From Lachnospiraceae bacterium (GTDB taxonomy: Bacteria > Bacillota_A > Clostridia > Lachnospirales > Lachnospiraceae): a DNA stretch of 5,352 nucleotides. Below the pieces are notes generated by a model, which saw only the letters and a program-made list of their open reading frames with translations, made no database searches and had not been told where the DNA came from. Shown here piece after piece: positions 1 through 5,352 of the stretch. Positions within the stretch are counted from its first letter, which is position 1. Every line of letters begins with the position of its first letter. The stretch covers positions 1-5,352 of the forward strand of contig JAGAES010000127.1 of NCBI GenBank assembly GCA_017613055.1. Direction: 5' to 3'. The translations under genes and the position numbers were made by a program.

Positions 1-1
1 G

Positions 2-823
2 ATTCAGGCGAATGATTCGATCATTTTCTTTAACTTCCGTCCGGACCGCGCCCGTGAGATTACGCGGACGTTCTGCTGCGAGGATTTCGACGGCTTTGAA
101 CGCCGGAACGGCTTCTTCCCGGTGAAGTACGTATGCTTCTCCGAGTATGACGTAACGATTCCGAACAAGACGATCGCGTTCAAGAAGATTGAGATTACGA
201 ATACGTTCGGCGAGTGGCTTGCGGCCCAGGGCATGAAGCAGGCAAGAATTGCCGAGACCGAGAAGTACGCGCACGTTACGTTCTTCTTTAACGGCGGCAT
301 CGAGGCTCCGAACGCGGGCGAGGACCGCATTCTCGTTGATTCCCCGAAATATGTTCCGACCTATGATAAAAAGCCGCGTATGAGCGCTTACACGGTTTGT
401 GATGAACTCAGTAAGGCCATCACAAAGAAGGATGAGGACGGAAACGCTTATTACGATGTCATCATCTGCAATTTCGCCAATCCGGACATGGTCGGTCACA
501 CCGGCGTGCTTCCGGCAGCGATTGAAGCTATTGAAGTTATCGACCGATGTGTCGGTGAGATTGTAACCTTCATCAAAGAGGTTGACGGTCAGCTCTTTAT
601 CTGTGCCGATCACGGAAATGCCGAGCAGCTTATTGATTATGAGACCGGTGCCCCGTTCACCGCGCATACGACCAATCCGGTTCCGTTCATTCTCGTGAAC
701 GCGGATCCGAAGTACACGCTTCGTGAGGGCGGATGCCTTGCGGATATCATTCCGACGCTCATCGAACTGATGGGCAAGGAGCAGCCGAAGGAAATGACCG
801 GTAAGAGCCTGCTTGTAAGATAA
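2..823 (+). CDS. gpmI: 2,3-bisphosphoglycerate-independent phosphoglycerate mutase, C-terminal part (5' end outside window)
   Basis: Interconverts 3-phosphoglycerate and 2-phosphoglycerate in cytoplasmic glycolysis and gluconeogenesis, using two Mn2+ ions and a phosphoserine intermediate. The frame is open from base 2, so the GTG at 122 is internal and not the start. 273 residues are visible of a family length near 510; the N-terminal part with the catalytic serine lies outside. Visible family motifs, in window numbering: FRPDRARE at 12-19 with the two substrate arginines R13 and R16; the active-site lysine K88 in TEKYAHVTFFFNGG; metal ligands D162 and H166 in NPDMVGHTG; D203 and H204 in ADHGNAE; and H222 in AHTTNPVPF. 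Every expected motif in this half is present and the gene ends normally with TAA, so it looks functional. The next gene is secG, not eno. Identification is very secure from the motifs. Confidence 0.97.
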   Translation: MQANDSIIFFNFRPDRAREITRTFCCEDFDGFERRNGFFPVKYVCFSEYDVTIPNKTIAFKKIEITNTFGEWLAAQGMKQARIAETEKYAHVTFFFNGGIEAPNAGEDRILVDSPKYVPTYDKKPRMSAYTVCDELSKAITKKDEDGNAYYDVIICNFANPDMVGHTGVLPAAIEAIEVIDRCVGEIVTFIKEVDGQLFICADHGNAEQLIDYETGAPFTAHTTNPVPFILVNADPKYTLREGGCLADIIPTLIELMGKEQPKEMTGKSLLVR

Positions 824-838
824 AGCGAGGCATATCAG

Positions 839-867
839 GGCGCAATTCGGAGATAATGCGCCGTTTT
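839..867 (+). terminator. weak candidate terminator hairpin after gpmI
   Basis: A perfect 6-bp inverted repeat, GGCGCA (839-844) and TGCGCC (857-862), encloses a 12-base loop and is followed by GTTTT. It lies 15 bases after the gpmI stop and before the secG promoter, where a terminator would be expected. The long loop and only four T residues make it much weaker than the hairpin after secG, so it may end gpmI transcripts only partly or not at all. Confidence 0.35.
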
Positions 868-888
868 GACGGGGAGTAAAAGTTTCCC

Positions 889-917
889 TTGCATTTGTCG
901 CAACGGTATGATAAAAT
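889..917 (+). promoter_or_regulatory. sigma-A type promoter of secG with extended -10
   Basis: A -35-like TTGCAT (889-894) is separated by exactly 17 bases from TAAAAT (912-917), which matches TATAAT at five of six positions. The bases TGA directly before it (909-911) form the extended -10 TGn motif, which can offset the mediocre -35. Transcription would start near 924, giving a leader of about 40 bases before the secG ATG. This is the only convincing promoter I see in the window, and it suggests secG is transcribed separately from gpmI. Confidence 0.7.
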
Positions 918-953
918 ACCACTTGCGTCCGTTATGACGTATATGATTGGTTC

Positions 954-960
954 GGGAGGT
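954..960 (+). promoter_or_regulatory. ribosome binding site that fixes the secG start
   Basis: GGGAGGT lies 4 bases before the ATG at 965. A longer in-frame reading is possible from TTG at 947, but that codon is upstream of this Shine-Dalgarno sequence and would put the site inside the coding region. The ATG also gives the usual SecG N-terminus, with a membrane segment that begins almost at once. Confidence 0.85.
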
Positions 961-964
961 TCTG

Positions 965-1213
965 ATGAAACCGTTTTATGTCGTTTTGGTTGTAATATAT
1001 TGTCTGATTAGTATTGCTCTTATCGTTTTGACTTTGATGCAGGAGGGCAAGGGCGGCGGACTTTCCGCTCTCACCGGTTCGACGGATACTTACTGGAGTA
1101 AGAACAAAGGCCGTTCGGTAGAAGGTAAGCTTGTGCTTATGACGAGAATTTTCGCAACGCTGTTTATTGTCCTGTCCATCATCCTAGCGCTGAAGGTTTG
1201 GCCGCACGCCTAG
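965..1213 (+). CDS. secG: preprotein translocase subunit SecG
   Basis: Small membrane subunit of the SecYEG export channel; it assists SecA-driven protein translocation across the cytoplasmic membrane. The product is 82 residues, a normal length for the family. Two hydrophobic helices are visible, at about 4-24 and 58-76. They are joined by the conserved loop LMQEGKGGGLSALTGS (24-39), then DTYWSKNKGRSVEG (41-54), a form typical of Firmicutes SecG. The start at 965 is chosen because of the GGGAGGT site just upstream; the TTG at 947 would add six poorly supported residues. The gene has its own good promoter and is followed 22 bases later by a strong terminator, so it may be a one-gene unit. Its position between gpmI and rnr matches the conserved Firmicutes order. 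The T-rich codon use reflects its hydrophobic content and is not a sign of transfer. Confidence 0.95.
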   Translation: MKPFYVVLVVIYCLISIALIVLTLMQEGKGGGLSALTGSTDTYWSKNKGRSVEGKLVLMTRIFATLFIVLSIILALKVWPHA

Positions 1214-1235
1214 GACGGTTATTTTATATGCAAAC

Positions 1236-1268
1236 AAAGCACTCTGAGCAATCAGGGTGCTTTTTATT
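1236..1268 (+). terminator. strong intrinsic terminator after secG
   Basis: AGCACTCTGA (1238-1247) pairs with TCAGGGTGCT (1252-1261) around a GCAA tetraloop of GNRA type, with a single G-U wobble. Two more A-T pairs can extend the base. The 3' arm runs into TTTTTATT (1261-1268). This is a textbook rho-independent terminator, 22 bases after the secG stop and about 40 bases before the rnr start. The opposite strand would have a shorter, interrupted T run (TTTGTTTG), so bidirectional action is possible but weaker. Confidence 0.9.
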
Positions 1269-1270
1269 GT

Positions 1271-1291
1271 CTGCCCGTTGTTTGCGGGCGG
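1271..1291 (+). promoter_or_regulatory. GC-rich hairpin in the rnr leader, next to its ribosome binding site
   Basis: GCCCG (1273-1277) pairs with CGGGC (1285-1289), and a U-G and a C-G pair extend the stem to seven pairs around a 7-base loop. It begins just after the T run of the secG terminator and ends 3 bases before the Shine-Dalgarno sequence AAGGAAG (1295-1301). It has no T run of its own, so it is not a terminator. It could protect a processed 5' end or influence access to the ribosome binding site; either role is inference. Confidence 0.45.
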
Positions 1292-1306
1292 TATAAGGAA
1301 GAAAGA

Positions 1307-3445
1307 ATGTATCGTGAAGAAAAGAAACAATTGATTGCGGAGCTGATAAAGGATCCGAAACTCAAACCGATGAAATTCCGGGAACTCGCGGGCTTTCTGC
1401 AGATTCCGAAGGAAGAGCGGAGCGAGCTTTCGGAGATTCTTGATGCGCTGATCCGGGAAGGCAAGGTTACCGTAGACCGTGAGGGACGCTATGTCTGCGA
1501 CCGCGCGACTCGAGTGATTGGCGAATTCTTCGGAACCGGCCGCGGCTTTGGATTTGTAAGGCCCGAAGGCGCCGGAGCGGATGCCGATATCTTCATTCCG
1601 GAAGAGAAGACGATGAACGCGATGCACGGCGATACGGTTATGGTGACCGTAACGTGCGAGGCGTACGAATCGAACGGAAGGAAGAACCGTCCGGAAGGCA
1701 TCGTAACGCGTATTCTTACGCGGGCAAATGAGACGGTTGTCGGCACGTTCGGAAAGACGAAGGCATTCGGATTTGTCCGTCCGGATAATGCAAAGCTTGA
1801 TTTTGACGTATATATTTCGAAGGAACATACGAAGGGCGCCGTGACCGGGCAGAAGGTTGTCTGTCAGCTCAGGGATTACGGAACCCAAAACCGTAACCCG
1901 GAGGGCATGGTAACCGAAATCCTCGGCAGAGCCGACGCGCCCGGCGTTGACGTCATGTCCGCAATCCGCGCGTACGGAATCCCGACCGAGTTTCCGGAGG
2001 AAGTTCTTGCGGAAGCGGCCGGCGTTCCTTCCGAAGTGAAAGAAGCGGACCTCGAAGGACGGTTGGACCTTCGCGACGTTTGTATGGTAACAATCGACGG
2101 CGAAGACGCCAAGGACCTTGATGATGCCGTTTCGATTACGAAGCATCCGGATGGTACCTATACGCTCGGGGTGCATATTGCCGACGTAAGCAACTATGTG
2201 CGGGAAGATTCCCCGCTCGATAAAGAAGCCGTAAACCGCGGGACGAGCGTATATTTTGCCGACCGCGTGATTCCGATGCTTCCGGTGGAACTGTCGAATG
2301 GTATCTGTTCCCTGAACGAAGGGGGTGACCGGCTGGCGCTTTCGTGCCTGATGGAGATTGACGGGAAAGGCCGGATTACCGACCACAGAATCGCAGAGAC
2401 CGTAATCCGCGTCCGAAAGCGCATGTCCTATACGGATGTGAAGAAGACACTTTCGGAGACGGAGGAGACACCCGAAGAATATGTGGCATTTGCCGGTATG
2501 CTTCGCGACATGGCGGAACTATCGAAGATTCTTCGGACGAAACGGGAGGACCGCGGCGCGATTGATTTTGATTTCCCGGAATGTAAAATTGTAATCGGCG
2601 AAAACGGCCGTGTAGAGGACATTGTTCCGTATGACCGGAATGTTGCGACACGGCTGATTGAGGATTTCATGCTTGCGGCAAATGAGACGGTTGCCGAGCA
2701 TTTCTTCTGGATGGAAACGCCGTTTGTATACAGGAACCATGAGACGCCGGATCCGGAGAAGATGACGAGACTGAATATCTTCATCAATAACTTCGGATAT
2801 CACATTCACGATTCCGGGGATACCGTGCACGCGAAGGAGATTCAGAAGCTATTAAACCGCATTGCCGGAACGCCGGAAGAGGGCGTCATCAGCCGGCTGA
2901 CGCTTCGGTCGATGAAGCAGGCAAAGTATGCGCCGGAGTGCCTCGGGCATTTCGGGCTCGCGGCAAGGTATTATTGTCATTTTACGTCGCCGATACGACG
3001 TTACCCGGATCTGCAGATTCACCGGATCATCAAGGAATCGCTCCGGGGAGAGCTCAGCGAGCGGCGCATCAATCATTACAACGCGATTCTCGGGGAACGC
3101 GCGGAACGTTCGTCCCGCTGCGAAAGACGCGCGGACGAGGCGGAACGCGAGGTGGAGCGGCGCAAGAAAGCCGAATACATGCACCGGTTCCTCGGCGAGG
3201 AATACGACGGCGTCATCTCCGGCGTTACCGCATGGGGACTTTATGTCGAACTTCCGAACACGGTTGAAGGAATGATTCGCATGACGGACATCCGGGATGA
3301 TTTCTACCGCTACGACGAGGCCGGCGCGCGGCTTATCGGCGAGCGCTCGGGCAAAGTTTACGCGCTCGGGCAGCGGATTCACGTGCTGCTTGCTGCCGTC
3401 GACGAACTCGCATCGACCATTGATTTTGTGCCGGTATTGGGTTAG
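1307..3445 (+). CDS. rnr: ribonuclease R, 3'-5' exoribonuclease of the RNB family
   Basis: Cytoplasmic hydrolytic exonuclease that digests structured RNA, including rRNA fragments and non-stop mRNAs, to nucleoside monophosphates. The product is 712 residues. Domains in order: winged-helix N-terminus (about 1-65); cold-shock OB fold 1 (about 70-118, with GRGFGFVRP); cold-shock OB fold 2 (about 143-190, with KAFGFVRPD); RNB catalytic domain (about 252-580); S1 domain (about 630-708). The Mg2+-binding aspartates D264, D270, D272 and D273 lie in VTIDGEDAKDLDDA. The Y316 region before IPMLP and SPIRRYPDL (561-569), which holds the conserved arginines, complete the active site. AAGGAAG (1295-1301), 5 bases before the ATG, supports the start. 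The protein ends almost at once after the S1 fold, without a lysine-rich tail, and is shorter than the E. coli enzyme. smpB follows 38 bases later, the usual partnership. Confidence 0.96.
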   Translation: MYREEKKQLIAELIKDPKLKPMKFRELAGFLQIPKEERSELSEILDALIREGKVTVDREGRYVCDRATRVIGEFFGTGRGFGFVRPEGAGADADIFIPEEKTMNAMHGDTVMVTVTCEAYESNGRKNRPEGIVTRILTRANETVVGTFGKTKAFGFVRPDNAKLDFDVYISKEHTKGAVTGQKVVCQLRDYGTQNRNPEGMVTEILGRADAPGVDVMSAIRAYGIPTEFPEEVLAEAAGVPSEVKEADLEGRLDLRDVCMVTIDGEDAKDLDDAVSITKHPDGTYTLGVHIADVSNYVREDSPLDKEAVNRGTSVYFADRVIPMLPVELSNGICSLNEGGDRLALSCLMEIDGKGRITDHRIAETVIRVRKRMSYTDVKKTLSETEETPEEYVAFAGMLRDMAELSKILRTKREDRGAIDFDFPECKIVIGENGRVEDIVPYDRNVATRLIEDFMLAANETVAEHFFWMETPFVYRNHETPDPEKMTRLNIFINNFGYHIHDSGDTVHAKEIQKLLNRIAGTPEEGVISRLTLRSMKQAKYAPECLGHFGLAARYYCHFTSPIRRYPDLQIHRIIKESLRGELSERRINHYNAILGERAERSSRCERRADEAEREVERRKKAEYMHRFLGEEYDGVISGVTAWGLYVELPNTVEGMIRMTDIRDDFYRYDEAGARLIGERSGKVYALGQRIHVLLAAVDELASTIDFVPVLG

Positions 3446-3455
3446 AATAAAGGCA

Positions 3456-3469
3456 GAGCCGTTCGGCTC
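3456..3469 (+). other. small hairpin between rnr and smpB
   Basis: GAGCC (3456-3460) and GGCTC (3465-3469) form a perfect 5-bp stem around GTTC, 10 bases after the rnr stop. It is followed by AAAGAGG, the smpB Shine-Dalgarno region (AAGAGG at 3471-3476), not by a T run. It is therefore not an intrinsic terminator. It might mark a processing point or affect smpB translation, but a stem this short could be chance. Confidence 0.3.
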
Positions 3470-3483
3470 AAAGAGGTTGTGTT

Positions 3484-3948
3484 ATGGGTAATGATTCGGT
3501 TCGCTTAATCGCGAACAACAAGAAAGCGTATCACGATTATTTCATCGAGGACACCTACGAGGCGGGAATCGCGCTTGTCGGGACCGAGGTAAAGTCCATC
3601 CGGATGGGGCAGTGCTCTGTCAAGGAGGCTTATATCAAAGTCGAAGGCACACAGGTGTTCCTGCTTGGCATGCATATCAGTCCCTATGAGAAGGGAAACC
3701 TCTTCAACCGGGATCCGCTCCGCACAAGAAAGCTTCTTCTGAACCGCGCGGAGATTAACAAATTAAACGGCAAATGCCGCGAGAAAGGCTACACCATCGT
3801 GCCTTTGAAGGTTTACCTTAAGGGTAACCTTGTGAAAGTGGAAATCGGGCTTGCGCGAGGCAAGAAACTGTACGATAAGCGCGAGACAATCGCGAAGAAG
3901 GACTTCCAGAGGGAACAGCAGCGGGATTTCAAGGACCGCGTTCGATAG
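3484..3948 (+). CDS. smpB: SsrA-binding protein SmpB
   Basis: Binds tmRNA (ssrA RNA) and brings it to stalled ribosomes, starting trans-translation and release of the non-stop complex in the cytoplasm. The product is 154 residues, the family's usual size. Visible hallmarks: [10 protein letters not shown] at 12-21; [13 protein letters not shown] at 28-40, the core of the OB-fold barrel; [18 protein letters not shown] at about 117-134; and a basic C-terminal tail (about 135-154) that in the family enters the mRNA channel of the decoding site. AAGAGG (3471-3476), 7 bases before the ATG, supports the start. It sits 38 bases after rnr and 31 bases before the pyrophosphatase gene, consistent with co-transcription. 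The tmRNA gene, often found just downstream of smpB in Firmicutes, is not in this window. Nothing looks damaged. Confidence 0.97.
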   Translation: MGNDSVRLIANNKKAYHDYFIEDTYEAGIALVGTEVKSIRMGQCSVKEAYIKVEGTQVFLLGMHISPYEKGNLFNRDPLRTRKLLLNRAEINKLNGKCREKGYTIVPLKVYLKGNLVKVEIGLARGKKLYDKRETIAKKDFQREQQRDFKDRVR

Positions 3949-3979
3949 AAACCATCACATTTTTCGGGAGGAACGGAAA

Positions 3980-5352
3980 ATGACGACACATGAGAAGAAA
4001 GTACTGGTCATCGGGCATAAGAATCCGGACACGGATTCCATCTGTTCGGCGATTGCCTACGCGTGGCTTCGGGAGAAGATGACCGGCAAAAAGCATGTGC
4101 CGCGGTGCTGCGGCGAGATTAACGCGGAGACGGCCTATGTACTGAAGCGGTTCTCGGTGCCCGCGCCGGACTACATCGAATATGTCGGCACGCAGGTGAA
4201 GGATATCGAAATCCGCGAGATGCCGGGTGTTGACCGGAATATGTCCTTAAAGCGCGCATGGATGAAGATGCAGGACACGCATGTTGTCACGCTCTGCATT
4301 ACCGATGCCGAGGGCAGACTCGACGGTCTGATTACCATCAGCGACATAGCGAAAGCCGCAATGGAGCTTTCCGATTCCGGCATTCTTTCGGCCGCGAAAA
4401 CGCCTTATGAGAACATATTAGATACGCTTGACGGCGTTGCCGTAACCGGTGATACCGACGGCCGCTGTTACACAAAGGGGAAGGTGCTGATTGCCGCGGC
4501 CAACCCGGATCTGATGGAGGATTATATCCGTCCGGGCGACCTCGTGATTCTCGGAAACCGCTATGAGTCACAGCTTTGCGCAATCGAGATGGGCGCTTCG
4601 TGCCTCGTTGTGTGCGAGGGCGCGAAGGTTTCGGTTACGATTCAGCGGCTTGCAGAAGAGAAAAACTGCATTATTATTCAGTCGCCGCACGACGCTTTCA
4701 CCGTGGCGAGACTGATTGACCTTGCCATGCCGATCGGTTACTTTATGACGACCGAGAATCTGATTACGTTCCGCACGGATGATTATGTCGACAGCATCCG
4801 GGACGTCATGGCGAAGAAAAGAAACCGTGATTTTCCGATTCTCGACCATAAGGGAATCTTCCGCGGAACCGTATCCCGACGGAATCTGATGGATATGAGC
4901 CGAAAGCAGATTGTTCTCGTGGACCACAACGAGCCCGCGCAGGCCGTGGACGGGGTGGAGGAGGCCGATATCCTTGAGATTATCGACCATCACCGGATTG
5001 GCGGCATTTCGACGTTCCAGCCGGTTTACTTCCGGAATGTGCCGCTCGGCTGTACCGCGACGATTATCTGGCTGACCGCGCGGGAGCAGAAGATTGACAT
5101 CCCGAAGGAGATTGCGGGACTGATGTGCGCGGCGATTCTTTCCGATACGCTTGCGTTCCATTCGCCGACCTGTACGGACGCCGACCGCGAAGCCGCGGAA
5201 GCACTCGCGAAGATTGCGGGAGTCGATACGAATGAGCTTGCGAGCAGTATGTTCGCCGCCGGCTCGCATCTTGCGGAACGTTCTCCCGAGGAGATTTTCT
5301 ACCAGGATTACAAAAAGTTCAAGATCGGCGCGATTACGATGGGCGTCGGCCA
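3980..5352 (+). CDS. CBS-domain manganese-dependent inorganic pyrophosphatase (family II), 3' end outside window
   Basis: Hydrolyses pyrophosphate to two phosphates in the cytoplasm, pulling biosynthetic reactions forward. 457 codons are visible and the frame runs off the right edge. The DHH catalytic domain is split: GHKNPDTDSI (12-21) gives metal ligands H13, D17 and D19; VDHNE (314-318) gives D315; IDHHRIGG (335-342) gives H337 and H338; and AAILSDTLAFHSP (384-396) gives D389. Inserted between the first two are a CBS domain (about 66-130), a DRTGG-like segment (about 140-248) and a second CBS domain (about 250-308). The DHHA2 domain begins near 420 and is cut. In characterised relatives the CBS pair makes the enzyme sensitive to AMP, ADP and ATP, and forms with DRTGG also bind diadenosine polyphosphates. 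GGGAGGA (3966-3972), 7 bases before the ATG, fixes the start. It probably belongs to the rnr-smpB unit. The family call is secure; the DRTGG boundary is approximate. Confidence 0.93.
   Translation, partial: MTTHEKKVLVIGHKNPDTDSICSAIAYAWLREKMTGKKHVPRCCGEINAETAYVLKRFSVPAPDYIEYVGTQVKDIEIREMPGVDRNMSLKRAWMKMQDTHVVTLCITDAEGRLDGLITISDIAKAAMELSDSGILSAAKTPYENILDTLDGVAVTGDTDGRCYTKGKVLIAAANPDLMEDYIRPGDLVILGNRYESQLCAIEMGASCLVVCEGAKVSVTIQRLAEEKNCIIIQSPHDAFTVARLIDLAMPIGYFMTTENLITFRTDDYVDSIRDVMAKKRNRDFPILDHKGIFRGTVSRRNLMDMSRKQIVLVDHNEPAQAVDGVEEADILEIIDHHRIGGISTFQPVYFRNVPLGCTATIIWLTAREQKIDIPKEIAGLMCAAILSDTLAFHSPTCTDADREAAEALAKIAGVDTNELASSMFAAGSHLAERSPEEIFYQDYKKFKIGAITMGVG

Noticed and set aside
122..823. GTG at 122 as start of a separate short gene
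   Set aside because: The frame is open back to the window edge and the upstream codons encode the conserved FRPDRARE motif of the mutase, so this is an internal codon.
871..888. GGGGAG / TTTCCC hairpin overlapping the region just before the secG promoter
   Set aside because: The stem needs two G-U pairs in six and has an AT-rich loop. It is weak and probably coincidental.
1184..2386. 400-codon open frame on the - strand opposite rnr
   Set aside because: It lies opposite conserved RNase R coding sequence, has no recognisable domain and is rich in Arg, His and Asn as expected of a mirror frame. Long antisense frames arise from the codon bias of a moderately GC-rich gene.
2852..3382. 176-codon antisense frame and two + strand alternative frames (2928-3275, 2938-3267) inside rnr
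   Set aside because: All overlap the RNB and S1 coding region of rnr, which is intact. The alternative products are Arg/Ser-rich, without hydrophobic patterning or a motif.
3808..3831. Imperfect palindrome AAGGTTTACC / GGTAACCTT inside smpB, possible operator or hairpin
   Set aside because: It encodes the conserved SmpB segment KVYLKGNL, so the codons are constrained by the protein. One bulge and its mid-gene location give no reason to infer a regulatory role.
3949..3979. Possible tmRNA (ssrA) gene after smpB
   Set aside because: Only 31 bases separate the two genes and they contain the next ribosome binding site. A tmRNA gene needs about 350 bases and its tRNA-like ends are not present.
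4568..5269. 233-codon open frame on the - strand opposite the pyrophosphatase
   Set aside because: It covers the conserved CBS2 and DHH parts of the pyrophosphatase in the opposite direction, and its Arg/Asn/His-rich product has no family character. It is a shadow frame.

Overview
This window reads as ordinary housekeeping chromosome from a Bacillota bacterium, most likely a Clostridia lineage of Lachnospiraceae type. The basis is the gene order (gpmI, secG, rnr, smpB on one strand), strong purine-rich Shine-Dalgarno sites, the SecG sequence type, and a CBS-domain family II pyrophosphatase. The coding DNA looks moderately GC-rich by eye, with many CCG, CGG, GCG and ACG codons. The taxonomic call is inference from protein character, not from a search.

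Layout: all five genes are on the + strand. (1) Positions 2-823 hold the C-terminal half of cofactor-independent phosphoglycerate mutase (gpmI), cut by the left edge. (2) A spacer of about 140 bases carries a weak hairpin and a good extended -10 promoter, followed by the small translocase subunit gene secG (965-1213). (3) A strong intrinsic terminator follows secG. A second hairpin then sits directly before the ribosome binding site of rnr (RNase R, 1307-3445). (4) smpB (3484-3948) follows after 38 bases. (5) A CBS-domain manganese-dependent inorganic pyrophosphatase starts at 3980, 31 bases after smpB, and runs off the right edge.

How the genes fit together: RNase R and SmpB both belong to ribosome rescue and mRNA quality control. 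SmpB delivers tmRNA to stalled ribosomes, and RNase R degrades structured and non-stop RNAs. SecG is part of the protein export channel. GpmI is glycolytic. The pyrophosphatase removes PPi and is probably controlled by adenine nucleotides through its CBS domains. The spacing suggests that secG starts a new transcription unit. rnr-smpB-pyrophosphatase would then either read through the secG terminator or use a promoter I could not identify.

I found no mobile element, CRISPR array, tRNA, rRNA or tmRNA gene, and nothing I would call a new biological system. The points worth a second look concern regulation and gene order: the terminator and leader structure before rnr, the short C-terminal end of RNase R, the absence of eno and ssrA next to their usual neighbours, and the regulatory architecture of the pyrophosphatase. 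No gene-free stretch exceeds 300 bases.
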